From positions 1 through 64,000 of the forward strand of contig NW_025220585.1 in NCBI RefSeq assembly GCF_014905175.1: a stretch of 64,000 nt of DNA. Reading direction: 5' to 3'. A program made the translations under genes and the position numbers. Position 1 is the first letter of the stretch. Each line of letters starts with the position of its first letter. The notes under the pieces were generated by a model. It made no database searches. It was not told where the DNA came from and worked only from the letters and a program-made list of their open reading frames with translations. Below, in pieces: positions 45,191 through 57,192 of this stretch. This DNA is from Aphidius gifuensis (lineage: Eukaryota > Arthropoda > Insecta > Hymenoptera > Braconidae).

Positions 45191-45655
45191 ATGTTAGATA
45201 CTGGGGCGGAAGTAAATATTATAGAAGTATGTGCTTTGAAAGATTTAAATAAAATGATTTCACAAATAGTATCATTACAAGGTATTACAGATAAAAAAAT
45301 AAATAGCTTGGGAATTATAAATATGTCTATAGAAAATTGTGACACTTTATTTTATGTAGTTAATAATGATTTTCCTACCAATTATATGGGAATTTTGGAT
45401 TCCACCTTTTTTACAGCATATAATGCCAGTTTAAATTTTGAAAATTATATATTTAGTTTTGGTCAAGATAATTATTCAGAATTTGTTTGTGGATGTCCAC
45501 AAGAAATACCAGCTAAAGGTACTATTGCAGTAACTATTAAAGTCGCTAGAAAATCAGTAGAGCCAAAGGTAATTCCTAACTTATATTTTGGGGATGAATT
45601 AATCGTGAAGGGAACTATTCAAAAAAATGATGAGGGATATAATTATATTAATTAA
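45191..45655 (+). pseudogene. Gypsy aspartic protease
   Basis: The 154-residue frame begins MLDTGAEVNII, the active-site motif, followed by IIN-type beta strands and YMGILDSTFF (the second conserved strand). It matures Gag-Pol. A stop (45656-45658) separates it from the next piece; the frame upstream is also interrupted. Confidence 0.85.
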
Positions 45656-45661
45656 ATAAAT

Positions 45662-46111
45662 TTGTCAGATGAAAATTTAATTGTTTCCATATCTTTGGTT
45701 AAGTTAAAAAAAAAATATATCATTGAAGACGGTTTTAATTTGACAGAAAATAAATTAACAATTGACGAAAGAAAAGGAACTGATGATTATTCGCTAGAAT
45801 TAATGAGCACTGAAAATAAAATAAACAAATATTCAAATTTTAAACCAAAATCAAATATTTTTAGTCTTATTCAAACTGATGAAAAACAGACTCTTCCAAT
45901 CAAACCAATATATAATAATAATAGATGCGATAAAATAAAAGGGCTCATAAATTATCAAGGGTTAAACACAGTAGAGTCAAGAGCAGTAGAAGAATTAATT
46001 AAAAATTACCAAGACGTATTTCATGTAAAAGGAGAAAGATTAACCTGTACTCATGTCATACAACATTGTATACCAACTATTGATGACATTCCTGTTTTTA
46101 TTAAACAATAA
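45662..46111 (+). pseudogene. Gypsy Pol spacer before reverse transcriptase
   Basis: A 149-residue frame ending with ELIKNYQDVFHVKGERL and HVIQHCIPTIDDIPVF, the usual lead-in to Gypsy reverse transcriptase. A TAA (46109-46111) cuts it before RFPPEH, which continues in the same frame. Confidence 0.75.
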
Positions 46112-46905
46112 AGATTTCCACCTGAACACGCGAGAGAAATTGAAAGACAAGTCGAGGAATTAGAAGCACACGAAATTTTTGAAGTTTCTGAGAGTCCTTA
46201 TTCTTCACCGATATGGTTAGTTCCCAAGAAAGATGGGCCTTACGGGGAAAAGAAACTTAGACTCGTTAATGACTACAGAGAATGAACAAAAAAATCATTT
46301 GCGGACGCTTATCCTTTACCTAATATATCCGAAATTTTAGATCAATTGGGAGATGCAAAATATTTTTCTACATTTGTTTTAGCAAGTCGATTTCATCAGA
46401 TTCCTCTTCATCCTGATAATAAACATAAAACGGCTTTTTCTACACCATACAATCATTATCAATATACTCAGGTAAACTTTGGTTTGCGTAATGGACCATG
46501 CGTTTTTCAAAAGATGGCTAATGAAGTTTTCCGTGGAATGCAAGGTGTGAGTGTATTTATGTATATGGATGATCTTGTAATTTATTCTACCACTTTAGAG
46601 GAACATATTGAAAAAATTTAAAAGTGTTGCTGAAAGACTTAGATCAGCTAATCTAAAACTTCAACCAGATAAATGCAACTTTTTACAAGGAGAATTATTA
46701 TAGTTAGGTCATGAAATCACTAAAAATGGGCTGAAGCCGGATCCAAAAAAATTAATTGCTGTCAAAGAATTCCCACGACCCACCAAGGTCAAGGAAGTAA
46801 GACAATTTTTGGGATTAACTGGGTACTATTGTAAATTCATGTTTAACTATGTAAAAACTTTAACACCTTTTACTAAATTATTAGAAAAAAATATTAAATT
46901 TGATT
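46112..46905 (+). pseudogene. Gypsy reverse transcriptase, inactivated
   Basis: In-frame RFPPEHAREIERQ, SPYSSPIWLVPKKDG, VNDYRE then a TGA, then YPLPNISEIL, FSTFVLASRFHQI, YTQVNFGLRNGP and YMDD in MYMDDLVIYS. The motif FSTFVLAS should be FSTFDLxS; the catalytic Asp is Val. A frameshift near 46620 leads to LRSANLKLQPDKC and GHEITKNG, then an RNase H-start, ending near 46905. Two stops, a frameshift and the lost Asp show it is dead. Confidence 0.88.
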
Positions 46906-46909
46906 AAAG

Positions 46910-48160
46910 AAAAATATAAATTGTTAATAGATGAATTGTTTAAAGAAAAATAAAACTATAAAAGATATGGTAAGAATAATAATGTAAATCATCTGATGAA
47001 AAGGAAAGGTAAAATAAAACTCTCGACAATAATAAGATATATGTTAAATTGGTAACAATGATTATTTGAGAAATAATAAAAGAGTTGAATGAAAATGTGA
47101 GTAATGATAAAACCATGAAAATATAAATAATGAAATAATAAGTGTTTGACGAAAAATATAAAGGTAAATGAAATTATAGGTAATGGTAAAACTATCGTAA
47201 ATATGAATAAAATAATGAGTCTTTGAAGGAGAGCGATAAGAGTTAAATAAAACTGTAAGTAATGCTAAAGTTATAATAGATACATGATTTGAAAATTGAT
47301 AATCAAATAGTAAGAATAAAATTATACAGTAAATGGTAATGATGAAAAATTAAATAATATAAAGAAAGTAATATTTTCATTATAATAATAACGAAATAAA
47401 AATTGGAATTAAAAATTAGAGATAAAGAAAATGGAAAATTAGATAAATAAAGAAAGAAATAAATAATTTAATGAATAAACAGGTAAATAGATAAATTAAT
47501 AAAAATATAATAAATATATATAAACTTAATAAACAAATAAATGAATCAAGAGGTTAAACATGGAACTGAAAAACGAACTTGACTAACTGTTGTGAGGGTT
47601 TAAAAATAAAAATTCAAACATTAAATAAAAATAAAAAGAAGATATTTTAGACAGGGGAAATAATTTTTTTGATATAAATAAATTAAAATGATTTGGCAAT
47701 TATCACTGCGTTTAAGGATTTGAGAAATAATAATTGTTACATCCAACAGGATGCAGCAATATGTAAATTAGATAAAAATAAAATGAGGCCAATGATAGAT
47801 TGAAATAAACAGATAAGATAAATACAAAAACTGTAAAGCAATAAAAACCTAAAACGCATTAGACATAGAAAGATATTCCAAGAAAAACTATAAAACTAGA
47901 GACGAAACACATGACTAAAATAAAAAAGTACATAATAAAAAAATATATAAAGTGCATAGGAATTAGGGAAAAATTAAAATTCCAAGAAAAGTAATAAAAC
48001 TAGAGTCAGACCCTTAGACGATAACACAGAAAAAACGACAGACTGAAGCAATAAAAAAAAATACAAGACGGACCGACAAGAAATATAAAAAAAAGGGATA
48101 TCTTGAGAAAATAGAAACGACAAACACTCAGAAAAGTAATAAAATTTACGACCCTCGATC
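46910..48160. other. AT-rich stretch with loosely repeated words, no gene
   Basis: Diverged direct repetition of words such as GTAATGATAAAA and ATAAATAATGA from about 46930 to 47350. The rest is A-rich. A minus frame (48006-48245) is a shadow of the LTR-like promoter. Confidence 0.5.
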
Positions 48161-48163
48161 CAT

Positions 48164-48250
48164 GGGACCTAGCGTACCCCCTTTTGCACACGAAAACGAC
48201 GCTTTCCTCTCCCAAAAAGGAAAGCGTCCCTAGGTCCCAATTCATATAAA
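48164..48250 (+). promoter_or_regulatory. Nested hairpin directly upstream of a TATA box (LTR-like promoter)
   Basis: Outer stem GGGACCTAG/CTAGGTCCC (48164-48172/48230-48238), inner stem GACGCTTTCCT/AGGAAAGCGTC (48198-48208/48218-48228). TATAAA begins at 48245. The combination of strong GC stems and TATA in AT-rich DNA resembles the U3 region of an LTR. The element it belongs to is not identified. Confidence 0.5.
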
Positions 48251-48299
48251 TACTCCGGAAAATTTATCCAGAGTTAGTTATCGACACTCCAGGACCAGC

Positions 48300-50390
48300 T
48301 CTATATCGTCTCTTTGACCCTCGTCTTAATTCTTATTTCAAAGTTAAAACTTAGAAAAATTTCAACATTTGTTTTATATAAAGTTTAACTTTACATTTAT
48401 TTCATACAAAAATTTGAATCAACAATTAGTTAAAACAATTCGTAATTTGAATTTAAAATTCTAAATAACCTTTTGTAAATATTTCTATTTTTCAATAGAA
48501 ATATTTTTATATTAAATAAAACAAAGCGTAGAGTCAGTGTAAGTGTCTGTGAAACGAATTAACACTCGACTCATCATCGTTCAACTTCAATCAATAATCA
48601 ATCAACAGTCAATTCATAATCAATCCAACACCGAGGGGTAATCAAGAGAATCAGAGCTAAACAACTGAATCAAAACCATTATAACCAAGTCAACCAACGT
48701 AAGTCATTCATTATTGTAAAATTTATATTATACACTACACACAACACGAAATAATACAACAACTGCAACGATTAATAAATTAAATAAATGTCATTCATAA
48801 TTTTAACAACAAATCAAGTGTGATAATTACAACAACAACCTATCCCTCTCTCTCGTTCACAGTCTTTCCCTATTCGCACCGTGAACCCGATCTATTGACC
48901 GAAAGGTTAGGATCGAATCAAAGTAAGTACATATTACAATTATTACGGGTAAATTCGGACATAACATAATTGAAAAAATAAAATTTTAGAAAAATTGAAA
49001 ATTATAAATTTGATTAACATTGTTTGAGATTAATGGGATTCAACAAGTCACACGTACACACACACACACACAAGCACACTCAAGCTAGAATCACGGCACA
49101 CGTTTTTTCCTTAGTCTTGTACAGTCGTAGTAAGAACATAGTCGAGCACACATTCAGTTTTTCATTCAGTTTAAACAATTAGTCCACATAAATTAATGTA
49201 CACAAAATACACATCATAAATTATCGAATACACATAGTTTACTATTTTACAAAACACAGAACACAACAAGAATTGTGATTGATAAATTGATACAATTTAT
49301 AGTGTCACAGTGCCGGGTTGTGGTTAGTTTCCTATCAGAACATTTCAGAACACACAAAAGAACAAAGATTGGCATTGTAATTTACAACTACAAGGTCAAA
49401 GAACACTTGTAATTATGTAATATAATAGTTTTTAAGTTATTGTGTTTCTTAAATAAATGACATTAATTCTTATAAAGTGCTGAATACAGTTATTAAAATC
49501 GTATCGATACTAAAACCTATCATGAGTCATCTGAAATCTTAAACAAAAGTTTAAGATAAAATAAACAATTTAGTTCACAAACAAACATATAAGATGATAA
49601 ATATAAAAATATTAGAAAGTACATACAATACTTGGATCTGGATAATTTGTAAATTATAAATATATATTTTGGGGTCTTGAAAAGGGTATTATGATAAGAA
49701 TTTTTTTTTATATATACTCAAGAAAATAATATGAAAAAAATAAATATAATAACAGAAAAATAAACGATTACAATAAAAGGTGAATGATATATGAGTAAAG
49801 GTAAAATTAAATGATTGGTGAAAAACAAATTAAATAAAAGGAATTTGATCTATTGATAATATAAGTTGGCTATATTGATAATTCAATTCTGATAACAAAA
49901 GGGAAGACAGGTATTAAATTGATTGATAATAAAATTAATAATACTAATGAATATTACACCCAGGTAAACAGGAGACTGAACAGAATGTTGCTGAGCTGTG
50001 CTTGGAGCAAAGGTGGCAAAAATAATATAATAACAATAATATAATAATTTGTAACAAATGTAATTGATAATGATTAAGATTTTTTTGGTCTGATTTAGGT
50101 TTTTCTGGGTTTCCCCATTTCCATTGCAGCAAATGCTGGACCAGTGTAAAGTTAGCCCCAGATCGTATAAACAAGATCTTGTCTTTGCAAATTTAAAAAT
50201 TAAGGAAAATGAAATTAAAGAAAAAGAATAAATATTGTGTGAATGATAAATAATTTATAAAATTGTTGCTATGTGCTGATTGTAGAATGTTTATAAAGAT
50301 ATATGGCTGAGTATAGAAATGTTGATATGAGTTCTATGAATGATTACATCATGATTGAAAATTGGTTTTGAATAATTTTTGTTTAAATTA
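48300..50390. other. Non-coding; possible retroelement leader then AT-rich DNA
   Basis: Polymorphic CAATC/ATCAA words (48560-48680) are followed by pyrimidine-rich and CA-repeat segments (about 49055-49075). Nothing coding. Two short minus frames (49944-50174) lack motifs. Confidence 0.45.
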
Positions 50391-51094
50391 CTTTGTTTTT
50401 GTTTTATGGAGTTTCACGATTACTTCTTGAGGGGGAATGTTGCAAATTCGATATTATTTATTCAATAATTTTAGTTTATCTGGTGAAATGTTTGAAGATT
50501 GGGGTGGTGAAGTTTCAAATGACAAAAAAAGGAAAGAAAAAACGTGGTCGAATATATTTAAAGAATCCTAAATATATAAAAGATAAACTGGCTTTTGAGG
50601 ATCATCGAAGTTTACCTATCCTGAAAAATGGCTCTGATCCCAGTATTCAGGCAGTTTACTGCAAAGAGGAAAAGATTACACTATATGATACGTGTCATTA
50701 TGATGCTATTTTTCAATTACTTCTTGCAGGGTATACTGATTATCCAGAAATGAAAAAAAAGGTGAGTCAAGAAATAATTTTTATATTTATGTATATAGAA
50801 ATTATTATCTCGTAATAATATTATGTAAGAGATTACTCTAAATATTGATAAAAGAACAATGAAATAAATAATATTGAACCATTGGAATAAAAAATGAATT
50901 TTGTTTCAGATGCAACTTTTCGAAAATTCAGATTTAATTTATGAATCTGTGCTTCATGCTGCTAAACATGGAATAACACCAGCAAGTTACATTTTTAGAG
51001 CTGAGTTGTTATGTCAATTATTTATAGAAAAAACCGGACTGGTTGATTGCCAGTCAGATGTTGGTACTATTGCTACATTTTTATTAAAAAAGAT

Positions 51095-51285
51095 ACTGTA
51101 ACGAGATGGAGTCGGCATAACCCAAATTTGTGCTACTGCATCTTCTACTGCGCACATGGATCCGATGACGCTCGAACTTATACGAGCGCCATCGGAGCAA
51201 AATTGAGAATCTACCAATGCTCCGTCTCTTCGGTCACTGGCCTCGGCACACACCACTTGCAAAAAGTTAAATGCAAAGAGAGATC
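51095..51285. repeat. GC-richer insertion with perfect-type hairpin in the protease-like gene
   Basis: Begins TGTAACGAGATGG and contains a hairpin TCCGATG-A-CGCTCG / CGAGCG-C-CATCGGA (51161-51174/51183-51196). It is much GC-richer than its flanks and breaks the gene frame. The start resembles the LTR-like block ending at 62435 (TGTAACGAGATTTGG). It may be an LTR fragment. Confidence 0.4.
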
Positions 51286-51299
51286 AAGTTGATATTGAA

Positions 51300-51830
51300 G
51301 TTAAAATATTAAATTTCAAATATCATATTCATAACGTGCAAAATAGTACTTATTCAATTAAGAATAATATTGTCAATAATACATACAAGCAAAGTGTTTA
51401 TATAAAAACTAATAATTAATATAATTCCGAGTTTTCCAATATCACCTGGTGCACATGGTGAAGCTATTGGTGAACAACATCATACATATTAATTATCAAA
51501 CATCAATAAATTGTTTAATCAATAATCTTGAGAGCTAGAACAATATCACCAACTGGTCTTTATTGCTGATTGATCAACAGCAATAAACAAATAATACAAT
51601 CAATTGGCTTTTGGGGAGCCGTGAAGGCAACCTGGTAGCGTCATCAACTTGACATTGCATCAGCCAACTCATATACGGCGTCACTTGGAGAATCACCATC
51701 AACGTCATCAACAATATCAACTGGTATCTGTATGTGTGTGATTAGTATGGAAGTATGAAAGTGAAATTGCGATATATCAGTAATAACATTAAAGTATACT
51801 GGTATTAAATTTGAACCTGTTTTGTTTTTT
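51300..51830. other. Intervening DNA in the protease-like gene
   Basis: Either intron plus an insertion. Repeats of ATCATCAAC/ATCACCAAC words at 51540-51730 look like a short degenerate tandem repeat. No gene. Confidence 0.4.
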
Positions 51831-52624
51831 GTTAATTATTATTCACCTGGCCTCATTTCAGGTGTAAATTTAATATTAGAGTGTAACTTGGTGGTAAAAT
51901 TTGAATATAAAATAAAAATTCAAATAAATTTAAAACCACCAGTTACAATACCAAGTCTTAAAGAAATATATCAATGTAACGAAGGATGTCAATTTTCAAA
52001 TGAATCCGTCATTATGTCATTGGAAAAAAACATGCTAATCAATTTTTCAGATAATATAAAAAGTAACTTCATAGACCAGAGTAGTAAGACTCATCAGTCA
52101 TGTCAAGCTCCTTCTCTAATAAAAGAAAGAGTTGTTGGTAATTATACTGTTTAAATAAATAAATAGGTTTATATTGAATGTATAATTTGATTGAGTTCAC
52201 TCTATTTTATACACTTCAACATGTTAATATGTCTTATATATAATTATAGTTTTATATCAATTTTAGTGAGAAGCTTACGGTGCAGTTTGATGAATAACCA
52301 ATATAAAAATTGAATGTTTCAGGTGAAATTTTTGCAGTGGAAATATTCACAGATGGTCCAGAAAGTGCAGATGTTGCATTAAGAGAACTTCCACAATTTT
52401 TTGATAATCCAATAACTTTAATGAGAATGCCTCTCATTGGAGTTATAACTTATCGAGGACCAGTGATTCGTCGTAGTCGTTCTGACCATGAAATTGGCCA
52501 CTACTCGGCTATCGCATTGCGACAAAAATTGTGGTATGAGTATGACGGATTGTCAGCGAAGGAAAAAAAAATATCAAATAAAAAAAAAATTTCGCCAGTT
52601 CTTTTACTATTTGAAAAAGTTTAA

Positions 52625-53870
52625 GATGAAGATATACATACGAATATATTTTATATTTTTGTATTGATTTCATTTGCAGGTAATGAGTTTGTAATGTCCT
52701 GCGGTGAGCGCAGAACTTTTTTTATTTCATATAAATTGTATTTTATAAAATTATATATTCAGGGTCCAATTGGATACCCCTAGCTCCATCTTATGAATTG
52801 TAAGGGTAACATTTAAGGGAGCAAACGCATCCCCGAACACCCCCGAATATTCCCGACCTACCCTACGGTTAGCTTGTGCCACTGACCCAATATATCGATC
52901 AGTTCACTGGGATCTCTGATCCCGTGACTACCAGCTCTAACTGCTTTAACTGCTTTAATAAGTGTTTACAAAGTTTTAGAATGATTTTAAGAGTCACCAG
53001 CCGAAAACTGTAAGTTATATTTATCCAATATTTCATTGATATATTTTGCTTGAATATTCTCACTTAAATTCACATAATATTTAGTTACATGAATTATTAA
53101 ATTAAACTCATTAGAATCATCTTGGATTTAACTTGTAATAAGTTCTGACCACATGGTCTAAGTTAGCTTGTTCTTTTAAATTCAAATTCAAGTGCAAGTT
53201 TTGTGTTAAATTATTTAATCAAATAAATATTGAATAAAGTAAATTATAGTTGGCAGATTTAAGCGAGAATTTGCTTGTTAAAAATATTTGATTATTTTAA
53301 ATATAACAATCAACGACCTCGTGGCCATGAATTTGGTTTTAGCTACGACCTGCAAAGTATAGTAAAGAGTTTATGTAATTATTAAATCAAACAAATGTAA
53401 AAGTGATCTTCGTTATAATTTTTATTGTAAATTCAGTGTTACACAAGTGCATCAATTAACTCAAGGTCCACGTCGGTCCAAATTTAACTATCTGTTACTG
53501 AACATCAATACTATTGGTAAAGTTGTGGTATTTTAATAATGAATTTGCCATTTTATTTAACATTATAATTTTTGTGTTTGACTTAAGTTTTTTATAAATT
53601 ATTTGTGTTTAATTTGTGTACCATTCTCGCGTACTTCTCAGGTTCCTTTTTACCTCTCCCTACATAAAGTAAAATCGTCTCCCTATCCTTCTAATGTACC
53701 TTTGCTGGGCAGGATAAACAGGGTTAAATTAATTACATATCTAGTTGGATTATTTTATCGGACAAAATCCCTATGTCTAGTAAATGATCCGGCTACGATA
53801 TTTCAAGTTTTTATATTTATTATGAAAAATTTTGTTTCGTTAATAAAATATATTATAAGTGTATATTGAT
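52625..53870. other. No supported gene
   Basis: Contains a GC-richer patch (52760-52930), with CCCCGAACACCCCCGAAT. A plus frame at 53603-53869 has no recognisable motif. Confidence 0.45.
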
Positions 53871-53879
53871 ATATTAATA

Positions 53880-55000
53880 TACACATAATTCTAAGCTTCA
53901 TTTTATGTCAATCGGTTGATTATTAAAAAAGTTGTGCTGACTTGAGTTAAAGCTAGCACAACATTGCATAAAAAATAAAAAAATTAATTAAAAAAGGGTT
54001 GATAAAAAAAAATAAAATTATTTATATACGTAGACTAAAAACACATAAATTACACATATGTTTTGGCCATATAACATGTCGATCGGTTGATTATTGAAAA
54101 AGTTGTGCTGACTTGAATTTAAGCTAGCACAACATTGCATAAAAAATAAAAAAATTGATTAAAAAAGGGTGAATAAAAAAAAAAAAAATTATTTATATAA
54201 CTAGACTAAAAATACATAACTAACACATAATTCTGAGATTTATTTCATGTCAATCGGTTGATTATTAAAAAAGTTGTGCTGACTCGAGTTAAAGCTGGCA
54301 CAACATTGCATATAAAATGAAAAAATTAATTAAAAAAGGGTTAATAAAAAAAAAAAAAATTATTTATATACGTAGACTAAAATTACATGAATAACACATA
54401 ATTCTGGGCCATATAACATGTCGATCGGTTGATTATTAAAAAAGTTGTGCTGACTCGAGTTAAAGCTGGCACAACATTGCATATAAAATGAAAAAATTAA
54501 TTAAAAAAGGGTTAATAAAAAAAAAAAAAAATTATTTATATACGTAGACTAAAATTACATGAATAACACATAATTCTGGGCCATATAACATGTCGATCGG
54601 TTGATTATTAAAAAAGTTGTGCTGACTTGAATTTAAGCTAGCACAACATTGCATAAAAAATAAAAAAATTAATTAAAAAAGGGTCAATAAAAAAAAAAAA
54701 AATTGTTTATATACGTAGACAAAAACACAAAAATAACACATAATTTTGGGCCTTATTACATGTCGATCGGTTGATTATTGAAAAAGTTGTGATGGCTTGA
54801 ATTTAAGCTAGCACAACATTGCATAAAAAATAAAAAAATTAATTAAAAAAGGGTTAATAAAAAAAAAAAATTATTGATATACGTAGACTAAAAACACATA
54901 AATAACACATAATTCTGGGCCATATAACATGTCGATCGGTTGATTATTAAAAAAGTTGTGCTGACCTAAGTTTAAGCTGGCACAACATTTCATAAAAAAA
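53880..55000 (-). repeat. 171-base satellite, seven units
   Basis: The dyad GTTGTGCTGAC starts at 53931, 54102, 54273, 54444, 54616, 54786 and 54955: steps of 171, 171, 171, 172, 170 and 169 bases. Each unit carries a palindrome GTTGTGCT...AGCACAAC, a TCGATCGGTTGATTATT block and a poly-A segment. Orientation is opposite to the array at 44225-44700. Confidence 0.92.
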
Positions 55001-55079
55001 AATATATAAGAGCACAAAAATCGCGAGTTGCACTTAAAAATAACATGAAAAGAGCATGAAAGTCCAGTGCTATTCATAA

Positions 55080-55310
55080 TCGTTGGTTTTGATAACTTTT
55101 GGGACGTAATTGAATGGTGTGAATCATATCCACTCATATTATGACTTACACAATTAATTATACATGACTCTTGATAATCAATTCTACATGTACGATGTGC
55201 GGCACCACGATACCTTTTTTCAAAATGATGATGATCTCGTACCTTTGGATCCTTGATAGTGAATGGCTTCTTGCAGAGTCAACATATCTTGGCTATGTTA
55301 AGGGGGCATG
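55080..55310 (-). pseudogene. Polinton DNA polymerase B fragment
   Basis: Minus translation gives a CxxC pair (C, a stop, LCKKPF), KVRDHHHFEKRYRGAAH, TCRIDY and SHNMSGYDSHHSIT. This is the zinc-containing linker and the FHNLSGYDAH-type start of the Polinton/Maverick protein-primed DNA polymerase. A stop lies inside the first Cys pair. Only about 75 residues remain; it meets the satellite array on one side and a tRNA-like repeat nearby on the other. Confidence 0.75.
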
Positions 55311-55394
55311 ATCGTTCTGTCTCTCTCTAATTTTTCTAAGCCAGTTTTAGAAAAAAACTATATGTTTAAATGACTGTTTATCTGCTGGTGTGAA

Positions 55395-55575
55395 AAAAAA
55401 AAAAAAAAAAAAAAAACCGGAAACTTAGAAAAAATAACGAAGTTTCCCCGCAGGGGATCGAACCCGGGTCTTTTGCTTTCTGGGCAAACGCCTTGACCAC
55501 TAGACAACAGGCCTTCTTATTTTTTCTAAGTTTCATCAAGTTAACTCCGACGTCCTTCTATGCGTCAATTCATTT
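55395..55575 (-). repeat. tRNA-like dispersed repeat, copy 2
   Basis: Same unit as 3308-3490 on the opposite strand. A box at 55497-55507 (TTGTCTAGTGG on minus) and B box at 55454-55464 (GGTTCGATCCC). The flanking inverted arms are conserved (GAAACTTAGAAAAAATAA and its complement), and a poly-T follows. The anticodon loop is CCAGAAA. Confidence 0.8.
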
Positions 55576-55599
55576 TTTGATTGTGATACTTTTGTTAAT

Positions 55600-55936
55600 A
55601 TCTAATATATCTTAAATTTATGATTGCGCCTATTGTAATTACACCATTAAAAGCACTTGCAATATCCCTTCACATAATACGCCCTTCTTCTACATTGTTT
55701 TCTTCATTATCACTAACACTAGCATTATTTATATTATCATTATTATTATCTTCATTGACATAATGTGATTAAAAAAATATAAAAGTGTTTCTAAATTGAA
55801 ATGTGATCAATAAATAAAACACATAATGTCACCGAAAATATAAATGTGATTTTAAATTAAAAATGATTATTTTGTCATGATTAGTTAGTGCTGTGTGTGT
55901 GAGTATGCAGCTGCGCATTCATCCAGCGAATTTATG
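55600..55936. other. Short AT-rich stretch with a possible degenerate minus-strand coding tail
   Basis: A minus frame at about 55790-55610 reads an Asn/Asp/Glu-rich segment, a stop, then RDIASAFNGV, loosely like a transposase C-terminus, but too short to call. Otherwise nothing. Confidence 0.25.
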
Positions 55937-57192
55937 ATCTAAACAAAAAAAGAAACGCAGTTTTTTTTACAAAAAGGAGCGTCAAGTATTTGAAATTCCC
56001 ACTAATTATGTGATTATAGTAATTTTATTTTATATTGATATTTATTAATTTTTTAGATACAAAAAGATATAATACCAAAATAAGTCAAGAAGGAAATATT
56101 TAACGCATATAATTAAGTCTTAATCTTTGACAAAATCTTATACTTGACCCCGCCTGGTTCTTCCCAAATAAATTTGAAGCCTACACACCTCTCGACAACA
56201 GAGTTAATGGTATTTTCCAATTATCCATTATTATATATATATACCCTTCACATTTTATCTAGGCTTAGGACTGGCAGCGTACAATCTTGTTACCTTGCCG
56301 GCGTGTTTAAAAAAATATATATATATACATATATATATATATACCTCTATACATATATATATATACTTATTTCGTCAATCAACAATTCAATAATGAATGC
56401 GTATGACACAATATGACACGAGCGCCGAATATATATTTTACAGTGTAAAAGGTGGTGTCCACTATGCAATTTTCCCAGATATCACCAAAAAATCTAAATG
56501 AATATAGTTACAATGCTAATAAGCTAAGGGTTTAAACTCACGATAAGCCTAGTTTCGCTTGTAAAGCGCACTGAGCACGCGCAACAAGTTGGGTTGTGTC
56601 GAACTTGTAAACATGGCCGTCCTAATTCCCATGAAACTAGTAATATGTCCCCAGCCATCGTGGTTTTTCTAGTAATTTTACGTGTTGCGCATGCTTAGAT
56701 CAGAAGAATACGTCAGCCATGTTTACAAGCAAAAGTTAGCTTGTCGTGCGTTTGAGCTCTAAGACATTAATTTAATATAATTCAAATACTTTTCATAGAT
56801 TTTCAAAAAAATCACACTTGTCACGCTCTATTCTTGTCTTTTTTATATGAAACTACTATAATAAAGTTGCAAGGTTGTGACTGCGCATACATTTATGTTG
56901 AAAGTGAACGACTACTAAATTTCAGTAGATCTGCATTAGTGTGAAAGTCTTTAAATTTTATTTGGGAAGAACCGGGCGGGGTCAAGTATAAAATTTTGTC
57001 AAAGATTAAGACTTAATTATATGCGTTAAATATTTCCTTCTTGACTTATTTTGGTATTATATCTTTTTGTATCTAAAAAATTAATAAATATCAATATAAA
57101 ATAAAATTACTATAATCACATAATTAGTGGGAATTTCGAATACTTGACGCTCCTTTTTGTAAAATAAACTGTGTTTCTTTTTTTGTTTAGAT
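55937..57192. mobile_element. 1.26 kb foldback element with about 249-base arms
   Basis: Arms 55937-56185 and 56945-57192 are inverted copies starting ATCTAAACAAAAAAAG. A (TA)n run (56310-56370) and a smaller inverted repeat (56528-56763, sharing ACTTGTAAACATGG-type blocks) lie between. No coding. Target duplication unclear. Confidence 0.82.

Larger units (their letters stand above)
44800..46905 (+). mobile_element. Ty3/Gypsy retrotransposon, truncated and decayed
   Basis: Zinc knuckle, aspartic protease, spacer and reverse transcriptase occur in order on the plus strand. RNase H and integrase are missing: homology stops near 46905. No LTR can be tied to it. Order and motifs are Ty3/Gypsy. 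Confidence 0.85.
50519..52624 (+). pseudogene. Ubiquitin-protease-like (C19-type) gene, spliced and broken
   Basis: Exon A (50519-50761) starts MTKKGKKKRGR and holds the Cys-box-like YDTCHYDAIFQLLLAGY. A GT-AG intron (50762-50909) joins in phase 0 to MQLFENSDLIYESVLHAAK and CQLFIEKTGL. After about 51100 an unrelated insertion disrupts the gene. A later exon-like segment (51830-52150) contains CNEGC, possibly a zinc-binding pair. The last exon, after an AG at 52321, has EIFAVEIFTDGP, LPQFFDNPITLMRMP and IGHYSAIALRQKLWYEYDGL, the His box of peptidase C19-like folds. The Cys and His boxes suggest a deubiquitinase-like fold; proteins of this kind are often carried by insect transposons. Function is inferred. 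Confidence 0.6.

Noticed and set aside
44863..45345. 160-codon minus-strand frame
   Set aside because: Antisense shadow of the Gypsy zinc-knuckle and protease region.
48006..48245. 79-codon minus frame
   Set aside because: Overlaps the hairpin/TATA segment; composition is biased and no motif is present.
56313..56365. Functional element in the (TA)n run
   Set aside because: Plain microsatellite inside the spacer of a foldback element.
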